A stretch of 64,000 bases of DNA from Viola odorata (lineage: Eukaryota > Streptophyta > Magnoliopsida > Malpighiales > Violaceae), in assembly GCA_963691705.1 (NCBI GenBank), contig OY829539.1:40371656-40435655 (forward strand), written 5' to 3'. A program made the position numbers and the translations under genes. Shown here piece after piece: positions 52,172 to 63,913 of the stretch. Under the pieces are notes generated by a model. It was not told where the DNA came from. It saw only the letters and a program-made list of their open reading frames with translations, and did no database searches. The first letter of the stretch is position 1. Every line of letters starts with the position of its first letter.

Positions 52172-54410
52172 AGGTGTTAAAAGATGAAAGTACCAAGAAA
52201 CTTCTACATGCCTGTGCTACTTCACGGTTGTATTCTCGGTTTATACTTGTTGGAAATATTGTGGCTATTCCGATTCTTTCCAAGCTTTGCATTTTTCAAG
52301 TCAGAAGTGCTAATATGTCCACAACAGATGGTACTAAAAATGATTTGGAGGAGGAAAAAACTCATAGCTTGCACACACAGTTTTCTGAATCAATGGGTCA
52401 TTTCGAAGATGCTTTTTCTGTAAATTTCAAGACAAAAGTATATTTGTTCTTACCATCAAACTCTGCAACTGAAACACCACAAACAAAAGGTTTGGTGTCT
52501 AAGAAACTTGAACAAGGGCGCACAAATGGAGGTGTGGTTCCAGGCTTACCTAAATTGGGTGGTCTACATAAAGAATATGCAATTTTGAAGGACATAATAG
52601 TATCATCCTTGAAGAATACACTGTCAAGGTATGATATTTGAGTTGTTAGTGCTTGAAACTTTGTTGAACTTGATCCCTTAGTTCATTGCTTAGAACATTA
52701 GTCTGTGGGTTTTTCTTTTTCCTTTCTTGATCAAATATCACACAAGTATTGGATCACCCTTTTGGATTATGAGCCCTAAACGTACTGGGACCTTAGTTAA
52801 TTTCGGTAACTTACATGATTCTTAAATATTACTTTCCAGTGTACTTCACACACTCCAAAACACCTCACTTCTCAGCTAAGACATGTTTGTCAAAGATGCT
52901 TTAAAAACCTTCACCTCACCTAAGCTGGGAAATGCCAAATTATCTTCAAACTTATGAACCTACCAACTCTGAGTAAATTCAGAATGTATTATGAGAGAAT
53001 ATCTACACTGGCTTCCTTTTTTAGGATTATTTATTATTTAGGTGCCTTGCTGGTCTTATTTTAGCTTTTGACATCTTTAATTTAAAGTCTCATTTTCCTC
53101 TTTCTTCTGCTAAGGTTTTCTCCACTATTATAGCAACTTTTTGATAAGCAGATTCTTTTATTGTATGCTCTCTTTACTTCTTAACCTGATGTTTATGGAC
53201 AAAAGTTTTCATGATTGAATTGCACTATTATTTTTTCATCTCTGTCTTCTAGGATTTTTTTATATTATTTCTTTGATGTCTTAGAAGTTGTATTAACTAT
53301 TAACAAGAGGAAATTACTATGTAGTAGAGGATAAGACATGATCCAAAAGTAGATTGTACAAAAATAGAAATCATAAGAAAATCATGTAATATCAGCTATA
53401 AATTATTGTGCTCCATTTCTTTAGCTTTTTTTTACCCCTACTTTTGATTAGTTTCTTCCTTCTCAATATAAGCTATTCATGGATTATCTCCTCAAACTGA
53501 TCATCTAGTGATTGCGTTGGAATTTGATAATTGCTTGTGGAAAGTTTTAGCATTGATATTGATGAAAGTATTTTAGTCTTGGCTTACGAACTACAAAGGG
53601 AGTGCTTCTTCATGGTCCACCGGGAACAGGAAAAACATCTTTGGCTCGCTTATGTGTCGCTGATGCTGGTGTTAATCTTTTCTCTATGGACCTGAGATAA
53701 TAAGTCAATATCATGGAGAAAGTGAGCAAGCAATGCGCGAAGTTTTTTATTCTGCTTGTCGAGCTTCGCCTGCTGTCGTTAGATTTCTTCTCTAGGAATC
53801 TTTTTCTTAATTTTCTCTTGCTGTTTTTAACTTGTTCTGTCTTGAATCCTGATCAGATAGATTGTCCACCTTTAGGATGTGCTTCATAAAATTGTGCTTA
53901 ACTAGACCATCAGGTTAGCTTCTTGGTGGAATGTAATAAATAACTATGTGTTTAGGTCCATTCAGCTATCATATTCCAGCTACCATATTCCAACCAACAT
54001 GAAATCCACTGCCGTATTTCCTTACTCTCTTTTCCCTACTCCAAAACCTATTGACAATTATTTCTTCACCACTACTAGCACATCCTGGATACTAGATGGC
54101 ATGTAGTGTTGATAAAATTGAAGCTAGCATTATGCTCTCCTTTTTTATCTCTCATGACCTCATTGTTTGAAAACATATTCCTCACCCAAGTGTCTGTCCA
54201 GGTATTTATTGATGTGTTGGATGTCATTGCACCCGCATGGAAAGATGGAGGTGAAGAGCTATCTCAGAGAATGGTTGCTTCATTACTGAATTTGATGGAT
54301 GAGATTAGTAGGACAGAGGGACTGCTAATAATTGTTGCCACAAACAGGCCTGATAGTATTGAGCCAGCTTTGAGACCGTCTGGAAGGCTTGACAGGGAAA
54401 TTGAAATAGG
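52172..54410 (+). pseudogene. CIP111: CIP111-like AAA ATPase (Afg2/SPATA5 type), truncated pseudogene
   Basis: Three exons remain. Exon 52172-52628 encodes VGNIVAIPILSKLCIFQV, then PGLPKLGGLHKEYAILKDII, the lead-in to the first ATPase domain. Exon 53577-53780 has an intact Walker A ([16 protein letters not shown]), then a small deletion shifts the frame (stop after NLFSMDLR) before [15 protein letters not shown]. The exon from 54202 has Walker B as FIDVLDVIA, so the catalytic Glu is Val, then [28 protein letters not shown] and [13 protein letters not shown], where an Arg finger position is altered. The rest of the gene is absent. Intact relatives are ribosome-maturation ATPases. Identification is from memory of the plant family. 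Confidence 0.75.
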
Positions 54411-54449
54411 CAGAGTGTATGTGAAAATATGTGTATCATTTCTATAAAT

Positions 54450-54735
54450 CCAAGTAAGTTTCATGATGAGAGAGTGAAAGGGTTGGGTTTGTAAACTTGA
54501 GATTCTTACTTTACTTTGTGACAAGGTTGTCTAAACTAGATCTAGGAGGGTTTGTCGGGTATTGTAAGTTAAATATATGTTATCATCAACACTTCTCTAT
54601 CTATCCTTCATTTCCACTGTTATTACTCCATGTTCATCCATTATCGTCACTTGTGCAATCCATCCAACGCTCACTCCAACCTCCCAACAAGGACTAGATC
54701 CATGCAAGCTTCCAATCGCAACCGAGATCTTATCA
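54450..54735 (+). mobile_element. Truncated 5' LTR of LARD copy C
   Basis: About 285 bp ending GATCTTATCA. GAGAGTGAAAGGGTTGGG near 54470 matches the F LTR (near 60440, minus) better than the copy C 3' LTR. It directly follows the CIP111 exon. Confidence 0.6.
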
Positions 54736-57352
54736 TGTGGTAGCGGAGCTTTTGGCGTCCTCTAGGTTGATTTTTCTTCGATTTTTCTTCATTTCCACCG
54801 TAGAAATTGCTTCCCCCATCTTGGTTATCATTTTTGAAGTTTTGAATTTTTGGCCCAAAATTTTCATCTTTTAGTATTTTGATCTTTGATTGAGCATAAA
54901 ATCCAAAAATTTGGTGTTTGAATCTTCAAATCTCCATCTCCTACCTTCAAACATTCATCCTTGTTCATCCTTGTCTTCATAAATTCATCCAAGTGCATTC
55001 AAACATTGACAAGTGTCCTTGTGGTCCATGTTAGCCAAGTGGTCCCATTTGTTTGCTTGTGTGAGTTGTCACACACTATACTTGAACCATAGGTGGCCAC
55101 ATCTCTCATTCTCCACCAAGTATTCTTACTTGCTCACCACTCTTACATTTTCCTGCACTTTCCACATCATTTTTCCACTTCACTTGCCACTTCACTTGCC
55201 AAGTCACATATTTTTGCCACCTCATCACTTTTGCCACATCATACATTTTTGGCATTTAGTGAAAAATATTTCTTGACTTAAAACTACTTGTCACACACTT
55301 TAAAATAGCAATACGTATCATACACATTGATAGTGAGTTCTTTTGCACTCCCCTATCAAAAAGAAAAAGAAAGAAAAACAAGAATTCAAAAAAAAAAAGA
55401 CGAATTAAAAAAAAAAAAAAAAGAAGAACGAATGCATACGGTAGGTCACAAGTCAAGAGTTTCTTTGTGTTTAGACATTTATGTGTGTAGTAGTTTCCAT
55501 TAAAGGTGTGCATTTTCAAGATTTCGAATTTCCCACCATTTTTCCTTTTCTATTTTCATCTTCTCATTTCTCCTTTCCTTAAACACTTCCTCTTACTTGT
55601 GCGTTTCTTTCTTTTGAGTCTTGTATTTTCTTCCTTGTTTCTCCACATCATCTTTCTAATCTAAGTCCATTAGTGCTCATTTGTCTAGCATTTTGCATTT
55701 GATCACTAGTTGGCTTTCTTTACCTTTCTTTCTAGCTCTTGTTTTCATTGCCTTCCTTGTGCCTTCTTAATTCTTAGAGTCATTGCTAGCTTGAGAGTTG
55801 GTTTATGCTTGGAGATATAAGTGGGTAAGGTGGTGAGATTATTAGAGTGATTGTGCGAAACACGTGAGGGAGAGACTAATATTTTTATATATCAATTGTG
55901 TTTGTTTCTTTTTGTAGGTATTTTAATTATGTCTAATTATTATGATGCTCCTTATGGTTATGCGAGTTGATCTTATGGAAATGAGACATCCTATGAGAGT
56001 GGCTCTTATAGGGTTGATGACCATGACTCACGGTCTTATGCCACACCTTCTTCTCAGTTAGAGTTTGAGCATCATGTGCCATTTCGGCCAGGACACTTCC
56101 TCCGATGATCAAGTTTCTTGTGGGTATGATACACATGTGGACTATTGGTTGGATGCCCGAAGTGTTGCTAGCTATGATGGTGGTTATTTCTCATCAGGGG
56201 GTTATGATTATGGATATGCATCTAGCGCATAGAAGCCTACAGTGCATGCTCCAAGCCATGGCCTAAGTTCCTCATCCTACCATAGCCATAGCCATGGCTC
56301 CACTACTCATGTTTTTATCTAGGGCCTCCTCAAAGTTCTTATGACCATATGCCTTCCTACGCAAGAGAGCCATCCTACACACGTGAGCATCCTTTTAGCC
56401 AAGACTTTTCTTATGGCTGAGAACACCGCATGGGTAAGAGAGTTGTGGTTGAGGGTTCAACTACTTCTTCCACTTTTGAGTCGGGTAAGGTGTCCCTTAC
56501 GGCGCAGGTGACGGAAGAGATGACCATTGCTTTCTTTAAAGCCACCATGGCTAAAATTTCAGCTCGATTGGATCACCTTGAATAACAAACCTCCAAGCTT
56601 AGAATTGATCCACCTCCACCTTCGTCCATCGATGAGGTTGGTGCTTGTTATCTCGGTTTGCATTCATTTGACAAGAGTTTGGCTCCATTTGAGGAGGTAA
56701 TACTTGTTCCTTCTGGTGGTGTCGCTTATAGTGGTGTTGCTTCTAGTGTGTGTTCTTTTGGTTTAAATTTATTTGAAGAGGATTTGGTGCCATCTAGAGA
56801 GGAAATGCTTGTTATTCCACCCGTTGTTGATGTTGTGGCTCCATTGGTCGCGAATATGGCTATTTTGACTGGGTGCTCACATGATGATGATCATGGGGAG
56901 GATGGCAGCAATGGGAGTGTTTTAGCATTGAGTAGGTTGTCTACGGGCTGCCATGAGAGGGCCCTTCATTGTCTTGCCTTGCAGCGCATATTTAGGTCCC
57001 TTGGCAATGATTTTTCCATCATCCCGGCGGTGCCTTCACATAGTTATTCGGACCCATTCCTCCTTGGGCTTGCGCATATTGGCCGCACATCATCCAACAC
57101 CCTTTTGGCTCATCATCTTCACCAAGTCACCTCCATAACTCCTTTGGCTTCTCATCTTGGCCTAGCCTCTTCGTTCCCTCATTTGGCTTCTATTTATGGC
57201 TACACGGGTCAATTTTTCCAATGGTTTGAACGAGACATAGAGTGAATGAGAGCAATGGTAATTTTTGTGCTTAAATCTCCATCTCCCATCTCGGCATTTC
57301 ACACCATCCACAGCTTAGATTCGAGGACGAATATCCTCAAAGGGGGATGCGA
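54736..57352 (+). mobile_element. LARD copy C, internal region
   Basis: Plus-strand copy. PBS TGGTAGCGGAGC at 54738-54749, a leader with A-rich runs near 55390-55425, an ORF, then the polypurine tract TCAAAGGGGGATGCGA before 57353. Same order as copies A and B. No RT or integrase. Confidence 0.78.
55929..57245 (+). pseudogene. LARD copy C ORF, unknown function
   Basis: Start MSNYYDAPYGYAS at 55929, then a TGA, and a Ser/Tyr/His-rich part with a frame break near 56090. The C-terminal open stretch runs to 57245 and begins upstream of 56658. It has LHSFDKSLAPFEEVILVPSG, FEEDLVPSREEMLVIPPVVD, CHERALHCLALQRIFRSLGN and LLGLAHIGRTSSNTLLAHHL. These match copies A and B. An acidic helix (TMAKISARLDHLE) lies near 56550. 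No known domain is recognised. The motif LDSRTNILKGGCDDTS near 57318-57360 is shared with the pol end of gypsy F and H. Confidence 0.6.
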
Positions 57353-58102
57353 TGATACAAGCGTGAATCCATACATCGCTAAGGAAAGACCTACCGCGTG
57401 GCTTAGTTTCCTCGAATGCACTCGAAAGGACCTTGGCGCGAGATTTGTACTCCAGGACACAAAGGTTGGCGTGATCACGCACAAAATAGAAGGGATAACG
57501 TGATCACGCCTAAGGGATGACGTGATCACGCCAAAATAGAAGGGATAACGTGATCATGCCAAGGGATAACATGATCACGTTATCGAATCGGCAGAAACGT
57601 GATTAGGTATTTTTAAGTGGCTTTTCAGCCTTGTTTTGTAATAACTATAAATAGAAGAACTTAGCCTCTTTTATGCCTTGTCTTTGATTTGAATGTATTT
57701 CTTTCAAGACCATTTAGCTTAGGAATTAAGGTTAGGGTTCCTTAAGAGCTGCACTTTATCTTCTCCAGCTGGGTTGTTCATTCGTGTTCAAGTAAGGGTT
57801 GGTCGTTGATTGAGAGATTCTTCATTACTTTGTAACAAGTTTGCCTAACCAAGTAGTTAGGAGGGTTTGTTGGGTATTGAAATTCCATACTTGTTTTCCA
57901 TCAATACACTTTCCATTGCATCCATTATTTCCGCTGCACCTTTCCACATCTCCTTGCTTGCGACGTTATCCTCTCCATTAATCATCTACAAACAATTTCA
58001 TCCATACATCCATCCGAGCACACCAACCTCTCACCTGGGACTAGATCCTATCCTCCATCAACTCACGGCTTCATCTTCAAAAGTGGATCCGAGAAGTTAT
58101 CA
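57353..58102 (+). mobile_element. LARD copy C, 3' LTR
   Basis: 750 bp, TGATACAAGCG to GAGAAGTTATCA. It contains several GTGATCACG(C/T) palindromic motifs near 57470-57590 that are absent from the A and B LTRs, and a TATA box (CTATAAATAG) near 57647. The second half matches the minus-strand LTR at 14073 in inverted orientation. Confidence 0.75.
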
Positions 58103-59479
58103 CTGGGGCTCAGGCAGTAGGGGCTAGTGGTGGAAAGGCTCTGTCTAGCTTCTCTAGGAGCTTTATGTGCAGCTCATTTGTGGTCCTTTGTTCAATCAAG
58201 AGGTTCCTTAGTAGCACATTATGTTCCTCATATCGCTGTGATAATATGTATTTTATATATATTTTGCTACCTCTTTTTTCTCCACTTTAGACCTAGATGC
58301 TACTAATTAGTGTCTATTTCCTTCCTATTTGTAAATATGGACATTAGGAGGAGTTTTGTGGACTTGTATGCTATTTGCTGGATTTTGATGAGAAAGTCAA
58401 CGTCTTGCCCTCGACGCTCACATTCTCTAGCGCTGGGAAGTCTAAGCCAAGAATAGAAGTCCAATCCAGTTATGGAAAGTTCGATTATAGAAAGTCCGAT
58501 GGAGCCAGGATTTCTTCTCTCATGTCACCTTTGCTCTTATGTAGAACAATCCTATATATTTTAGATATCGGTGGCAGAAAACTTATAATCCATCTCAGTG
58601 GCAAGTTTTGAGGGTATAAAACCTATGAGCATAATCTAAAACTCCATATAATTGTTCATTGCAAGAATGTAGAACTTAGAAGCTCTACTCTTCTGTAGAA
58701 CAATGTAAATGGAATCACTAAGGGCAAATATGCGCCTCATGGGACTATTCTTAAAGGAATAACTAGAGCCTCACTCCAGCAAATAGATCTCATACTATAG
58801 GTATGTTGGATCTTAATTTTTTTCTCCTGTTCTTTTAATCTAGAAAATTATGGAGCTTCCCTCTTGATTTATTTTGACACTACTACTAGCTATATATGTT
58901 ATTCTAGTATTTTTTCTTTTATGTGCTTATGTCATTTACCTGCTTAACAATTCTCTTTTTGTGTTAATTGATTTCATGGTTCAGTAAAGTGGTGTAATGT
59001 CAAGGATAAGTAGTAGTTGACTGGACTGTCATCTTTGGTTCTGAATATGGACATGAATATAGTACCATTCTTGCAACAAACTTCTCTTTGTTAGTATTTA
59101 TTTTCTATTGGTAGGGGTGAGCCAAATCGATCCAGAAGCACTAAGTAGATGTGTTTCAAACTCTCTTAATCATGTGACAAAAATCTCACCATAATTTCCT
59201 ATTCTGATAGAGAAATTCCAATTAGATTAATTGCCCCATGCCCAGTCATTCAAACCTAGAAGCATGACATCTGCTTTTACTGGAAATTCCATTAGTCAGA
59301 TGCTTCCTAAGAATAATTTACATGAGAGAGATGCTGGAAATTTCTATCGTGAGATCTGATTGTGCATAATATATTCATGTGCTTGCATTTACTTATTTAT
59401 TATTTAAATGTCAATATTGCTTGTGCTTGATTTCTGGTCTGATCAATCTATGTCTTGCTCACGTTGTTTACCATCATTC
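58103..59479. other. Unassigned DNA
   Basis: AT-rich, no protein I can recognise on either strand. It holds a short open stretch at 58375-58611 without known motifs. It may be remains of the CIP111 locus or old transposon DNA. Confidence 0.4.
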
Positions 59480-60001
59480 TTGTAGCCTAGCCACTATACG
59501 AAGCTATTCAATAGAGGAGACACCTAACTCACAGTCACTAGGTCGCTAGTCCAATCTGACTAGAGTAAATAACTAATTAGGGTTAAAGCCTCCGAGCGTA
59601 CCGAGTTTCTTGCCCTAATCTTTCCTCCTCTTCATGGGCAGTTCGGCTAGTTCCCTATAAGTGTACCTTAGGAATCAACGAACTATCAAGACCAATCCAT
59701 AAGCGTACCTTGGAGTTGCTTCTCTTACGAGGGTAAGTAGGAGACCTAAGTGTACCTATTCTCTATAGTGCATCCTACAAGTTAGGAATTGAATATTATT
59801 GAATCTATGACCGATTGCATTGAAATCATAACTGGATATTCGTCCTTGCTAGGAAAGCTTTCTCTTATTTATTTCTTCTTTATTCTGCAATTAGTTTTAA
59901 CTCTCAAATCCAAAACCCCCCATTTGTTTATTTTATTATTTTATATTTATTCTTTGTCTAGTGATAAGTTGTAATTATTTTATAGCTTCAACAATCGATC
60001 A
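59480..60001 (+). mobile_element. 5' LTR end of element K
   Basis: The start is uncertain; the 3' end (CAATCGATCA at 60001) is fixed by the adjacent PBS. The body has repeated AAGTGTACCT-like motifs near 59660-59755. Confidence 0.5.
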
Positions 60002-60006
60002 AATTT

Positions 60007-60024
60007 TGGCACCGTTGCCGAGGA
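60007..60024 (+). other. Primer binding site of element K (Asp-type)
   Basis: TGGCACCGTTGCCGAGGA, two changes from the tRNA-Asp type site TGGCGCCGTTGCCGGGGA used by Athila elements. Confidence 0.75.
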
Positions 60025-60089
60025 TTTGTGCTAAGGCTTGCTCTAGATGAATCCATATTTTTTTGTTTTAATTTATATTTCTCTCTTTA

Positions 60090-60203
60090 ATGTCTAATTT
60101 TAATTCTTATTCTCAATTCACCTCTTCTCCTAAGTATTTCGATGTGGGCAACTATTGTGAAAGGAATGTGACCGCCTATAAAGGATTTTATGGCCCGTGG
60201 TAT
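60090..60203 (+). pseudogene. Element K, start of its first ORF
   Basis: MSNFNSYSQFTSSPKYFDV begins at 60090 and runs to about 60203, where the F LTR cuts it. The Tyr/Ser-rich start resembles the LARD ORF start (MSNYYDAPYGYAS), a weak likeness. No other part of K is in the window. Confidence 0.5.
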
Positions 60204-61079
60204 GATTCCAGATCCTCCTGAGGCGTGCACAGATCTAGTCTTCTTCGGGAGGTTGGAGGATGGTTTGTTGAAGGACAAAATGGGGAGATGATGGACGGAT
60301 TGAGGTGTGGGGAACAAGGGAGTAAGTTGCAGCGGAAAATATGGAAAGAAGGTAGAAGATGTATTGATGATAAACTAAATAGGAACTTTCAGTCATAAGT
60401 GATTGAAAGGATCTCAAGTTTGCATACCCAACCCTTTCACTCTCTAATTGTGAAACCTACTTGAATATGCAGAATTGATGAGTGTTTTGGTTCTAGGAAC
60501 CCTAAATTAACTAGCCCTAAAATTGGTCTAAGAAGGAGAATGCTCACAAGTTCAAAGACAAAGCATAAAAGAGTAGGTTTAAGCCTATTTATATGGAGGT
60601 TATTTACATAGGGGAAAACCCTAAAACACCCTTGGACAATGGGGCTTGGCTTGAAAAAGATGTGGACAAGGCACAAAAGGAGTCTGGCGGTATACCGCCT
60701 GGGCCTGGCGATATGCCGCTAGGCTCGCTACTCCGCAACCCTCTCCATGTCGAAGCTGACGGCATAGCGCAAGGGGTGAGGCGCTATGCCGCTAGAGACG
60801 CTTGCACTAAGAAGCGTCCAGGTCGAAGCTAGCACACTATGGCGCTAGGGATGGGGAGGCATGCCGCCAGAAACTGAGACTTGGGCTTTCGGCGAGGCTC
60901 TTCGATCACTCGTGGGGAATGTCCGTAGAGGTCCAAGAGGGAGTACGTTGGTGTGCACACAAGTCACTCAACCATCTCGGGTCTTCATAGCACTCTCCTC
61001 GTCCCTTAGAGTCTTTAAGAGTAAGGCCAACGTACCCTTGCTCCTAGTGAGGTAGCGATGCGAGGTCGTGCTCGTATCA
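60204..61079 (-). mobile_element. 3' LTR of gypsy F
   Basis: About 876 bp on the minus strand, from TGATACGAGCACG at 61079 to about GGAATCA at 60204 (left limit approximate). Related to the LARD LTRs through the stretch around 60440-60640 and a TATA-type CTATTTATATGG near 60586. It interrupts element K. Confidence 0.65.
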
Positions 61080-61080
61080 T

Positions 61081-61097
61081 CCCCCCCCCCCCCCCCC
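61081..61097 (-). other. Polypurine tract of gypsy F, 17 G
   Basis: Seventeen C on the plus strand, G on the minus strand, after TTCAAA. Other copies here have 3-5 G in the same place. Confidence 0.85.
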
Positions 61098-62366
61098 TTT
61101 GAAGAGATTCGTCCTCGAATCCATGGGGTCACCATCAGTAAGGTCCAAGTCCGCATGCTCCTCGTCAGCACCTATAAAATAAGGGGACAAATCAGTGACA
61201 TTGAATGTAGGGCTAACGTTGCCAAAAGAAGAAGGAATATCAAGGCGATAAGCATTGTCGTTAATCTTCTCCACAATGAGGAATGGACCATCTCCTCAAA
61301 GGCTAAGCTTGCCCTTGCGTTGGGTGGGAAATCTGTCCTTGTGGAGGTGAAGCCACACCCAATCTCCCACTTCAAATGTCTTGATGCGGCTGTCGGAGTT
61401 CCTCTTTTGCACTAGTCTGGCATTGACATGCTCCATGCGTTCCTTTGCTTTCTCATGTAACTTCTTCACCGAGGTTGCCTTCTTGTCGCCATCTAGGCTA
61501 GCAACATCATCCATAGGTAGAGGCAGCAAGTCTATAGAGGTGAGTGGGTTAAACCCATAGACAAGCTCAAAAGGAGAAAAATGAGTAGAAGAATGCATGG
61601 TACGATTATAAGCGAACTCAATGAATTGAATGCAATCTTCCCAAGACTTAGCATACTCTTGCACCATGACACACAATATTGTGCCTAGTGTACGATTAAC
61701 AACTTCAGTTTGACCATTCGTTTGAGGATGACAAGAGGTAGAGAACAAAAGTTTTGTGCTGAGTTTAGCCCACAAAACACACCAAAAATGACTAAGAAAC
61801 TTTGAACCTCTATCACTAACTATAGTCTTTGGCATGCCATGAAGTCTAACAATTTCTTGAAAGAAAAGTTGTGCAATGTGAGATGCATCATGTGTAGTGT
61901 GGCATGGAATAAAATGAGCCATTTTTAAAAATCTGTCAACAACTACAAACAAGGAGTCCTTACCACTTTTTGATCGAGGAAAGCCAATGACAAAATCCAT
62001 GGAAATGTCACACGAAGGATGTGATGCAACAGGTAAGGGCATGCAAAGACCATGAGCCAAACATTTAGACTTAGCACGTTCGCAAGCAAGGAATTTATCA
62101 ACAAAATATGCAACATCACGTTTCATTTTTTGCCAAAAGAAATGCTCCTTAAGTGTGCTAAGAGTTTTGTCAATGCCAAAGTGTCCCATTAAACCCCCTC
62201 TATGTGCCTCTTTAACTAGAAGCTCCCGAGTACTACACTTAGGTATGCATAGTTTACCCTTGCGGAATAAAAACTCATCAAGGATCATAAATTTGTCAAC
62301 AAATCCATGAAAGCAAGCAGCATACACATCCTTAAAGTTATCATCATGAGCATACAAAGAGGGCAA
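61098..62366 (-). pseudogene. Ty3/gypsy F: integrase
   Basis: The open stretch 61296-62366 holds the whole core. Zinc region: [14 protein letters not shown], then FLACERAKSKC, where the first Cys of the usual CxxC appears as Phe. Catalytic residues: Asp in SMDFVIGFP, Asp in VSDRGSKF, Glu in [11 protein letters not shown]. It continues with FAYNRTMHSSTHFSPFELVY and WVWLHLHKDRFPTQRKGKL. A frame break near 61290 precedes the GPY/F-type end (MEKINDNAYRLDIPSSFG, 61077-61274), which closes with DSRTNLFKGG at the polypurine tract. It is the best-kept enzyme region in the window. Confidence 0.9.
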
Positions 62367-63577
62367 ATGACCAAAACCAAGTAAGCAAGTGTGAAGGAGT
62401 TAAGGAGAGTGTAACGTCGAGATAGAGCATCAGCTACAACATTTTCTTTACCCTTCATGTATTTGATGTGGTCGGGAAAACGCTCAATGAATTCCATCCA
62501 AAAGGCATGACACTTGTTGAGCTTCCCTTGGCCTTCAAATACTTGAGACTAAGATGGTCCATGCGGACTATGAATTCCTTGGGCAAGAGGTAATGCTCCC
62601 ATACATCAAGCGCATGGACTAGGGCATAGAGCTCACGAACGTAGGTGCAATAGTTTAATTGTGGCCCCTTCAATTTCTCACTAAAATATGCAATCGGGCG
62701 CTTGTCTTGCATCAACACCGCTCCAATCCTAATTCCACTAGCAACATATTGCACCTCAAAGGTCTTGTCAAAGTTAAGCAAAGCTAGGACGGGGCTAGAG
62801 GAAAGCTTTTGTTTGAGGGTGCTGAAGGCTAGGTCCTGTGCTTCACCCCACACGAAAGGGACATTTTTCTTAGTGAGAGAGTTGAGGGGTGCAGCAATAG
62901 CAAAGAAGTCTTGGACAAATCGGCGGTAAAATCTAGCCAATCCATGGAAGGAACGGTCCTCGGCCACATTGGAAGGGGTAGGCCACTCGGATATGGCTTT
63001 GATCTTGTCATTGTCCACTTTGAGGCCATCAACACCTAAAATGAAACCAAGAAAATGCACCTCTTCCAAACAAAACTCATATTTAGACAACTTGGCATAG
63101 AGTTTATGTTGATGAAGGGTGAGAAAAACTTGATGCAAGTGATCTATATATGTGCTCATGTGCAGATTTGCTATAGACCAAGATGTCATCAAAATACACA
63201 ACCACAAATTTGCCTATGAAAGGTCTAAGTACATGGTTCATTAGGCGCATGAAAGTACTAGGAGCATTCGTAAGACCAAAAGGCATAACTAACCATTCAT
63301 ACAAACCAAACTTAGTCATAAATGTTGTTTTCCATTGATCACCTTCATACATTCTAATTTGATGATAGCCACTAACTAAGTCAATTTTAGAAAAAATAAT
63401 TGTACCACTTAGTTCATCAAGCATATCATCAAGACGATGGATAGGATGAGAGTACTTCACCGTGATTTTGTTTGTGGATTGGCAATCCATGTACATTCGC
63501 CAACTCCCATCCTTTTTGGGGACTAGAATGACAGGCACGATGTAAGGTGAGAGGATCTCCCTAATGAAACCCTTCAT
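62285..63577 (-). pseudogene. Ty3/gypsy F: reverse transcriptase and RNase H
   Basis: RT in 63104-63577: [60 protein letters not shown], catalytic [14 protein letters not shown] frame break near 63150-63207 leads to 62455-63207 with [35 protein letters not shown] and the RNase H ([30 protein letters not shown]). Another break near 62500 precedes [13 protein letters not shown] in 62285-62497. Two to three frame breaks in all, with active-site residues kept. Confidence 0.9.
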
Positions 63578-63913
63578 ATGGAGCGCATCAATCTAATTTT
63601 GGAGCTCGTGTGTCTCCATGAGATTGCAGCTATACCCGGAAATAAATCCATTTTATGCTCAATACCGCGCACCGGTGGAAGGCCATAGGGAATTTTGTCA
63701 GGAAACACATCACCAAAATCCTGCAAAAGAGAGGAAACATCACTAGGCAAAGGGGGGTTAGCGTTAGAAGAAATCAAACAATGGTCCGTGAACTGAATGA
63801 GAATACAAGGCTTCCTTAAAATCAAGGCATGCCTCACATCCTTTCCTCTCGCAAATAAACTGATTTTCTTCTCACTTTTCACTATATTAGCCCTCGACTC
63901 CTCACTAGCTTGC
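63574..63913 (-). pseudogene. Ty3/gypsy F: segment before the RT
   Basis: Linker between protease and RT: VKSEKKISLFARGKDVRHAL, LLQDFGDVFPDKIPYGLPPV and RGIEHKMDLFPG, all typical of plant gypsy pol. The protease and gag are outside; an LTR-like sequence starts at 63914. Confidence 0.8.

Noticed and set aside
58103..58270. Continuation of the CIP111-like gene after LARD copy C
   Set aside because: Translation in all frames shows nothing like the expected AAA sequence after the Arg finger.
58375..58611. Short ORF beginning LDFDEKVNVLPSTL as a gene
   Set aside because: No motif, no homologue in the window, no support from surrounding DNA; length expected by chance.
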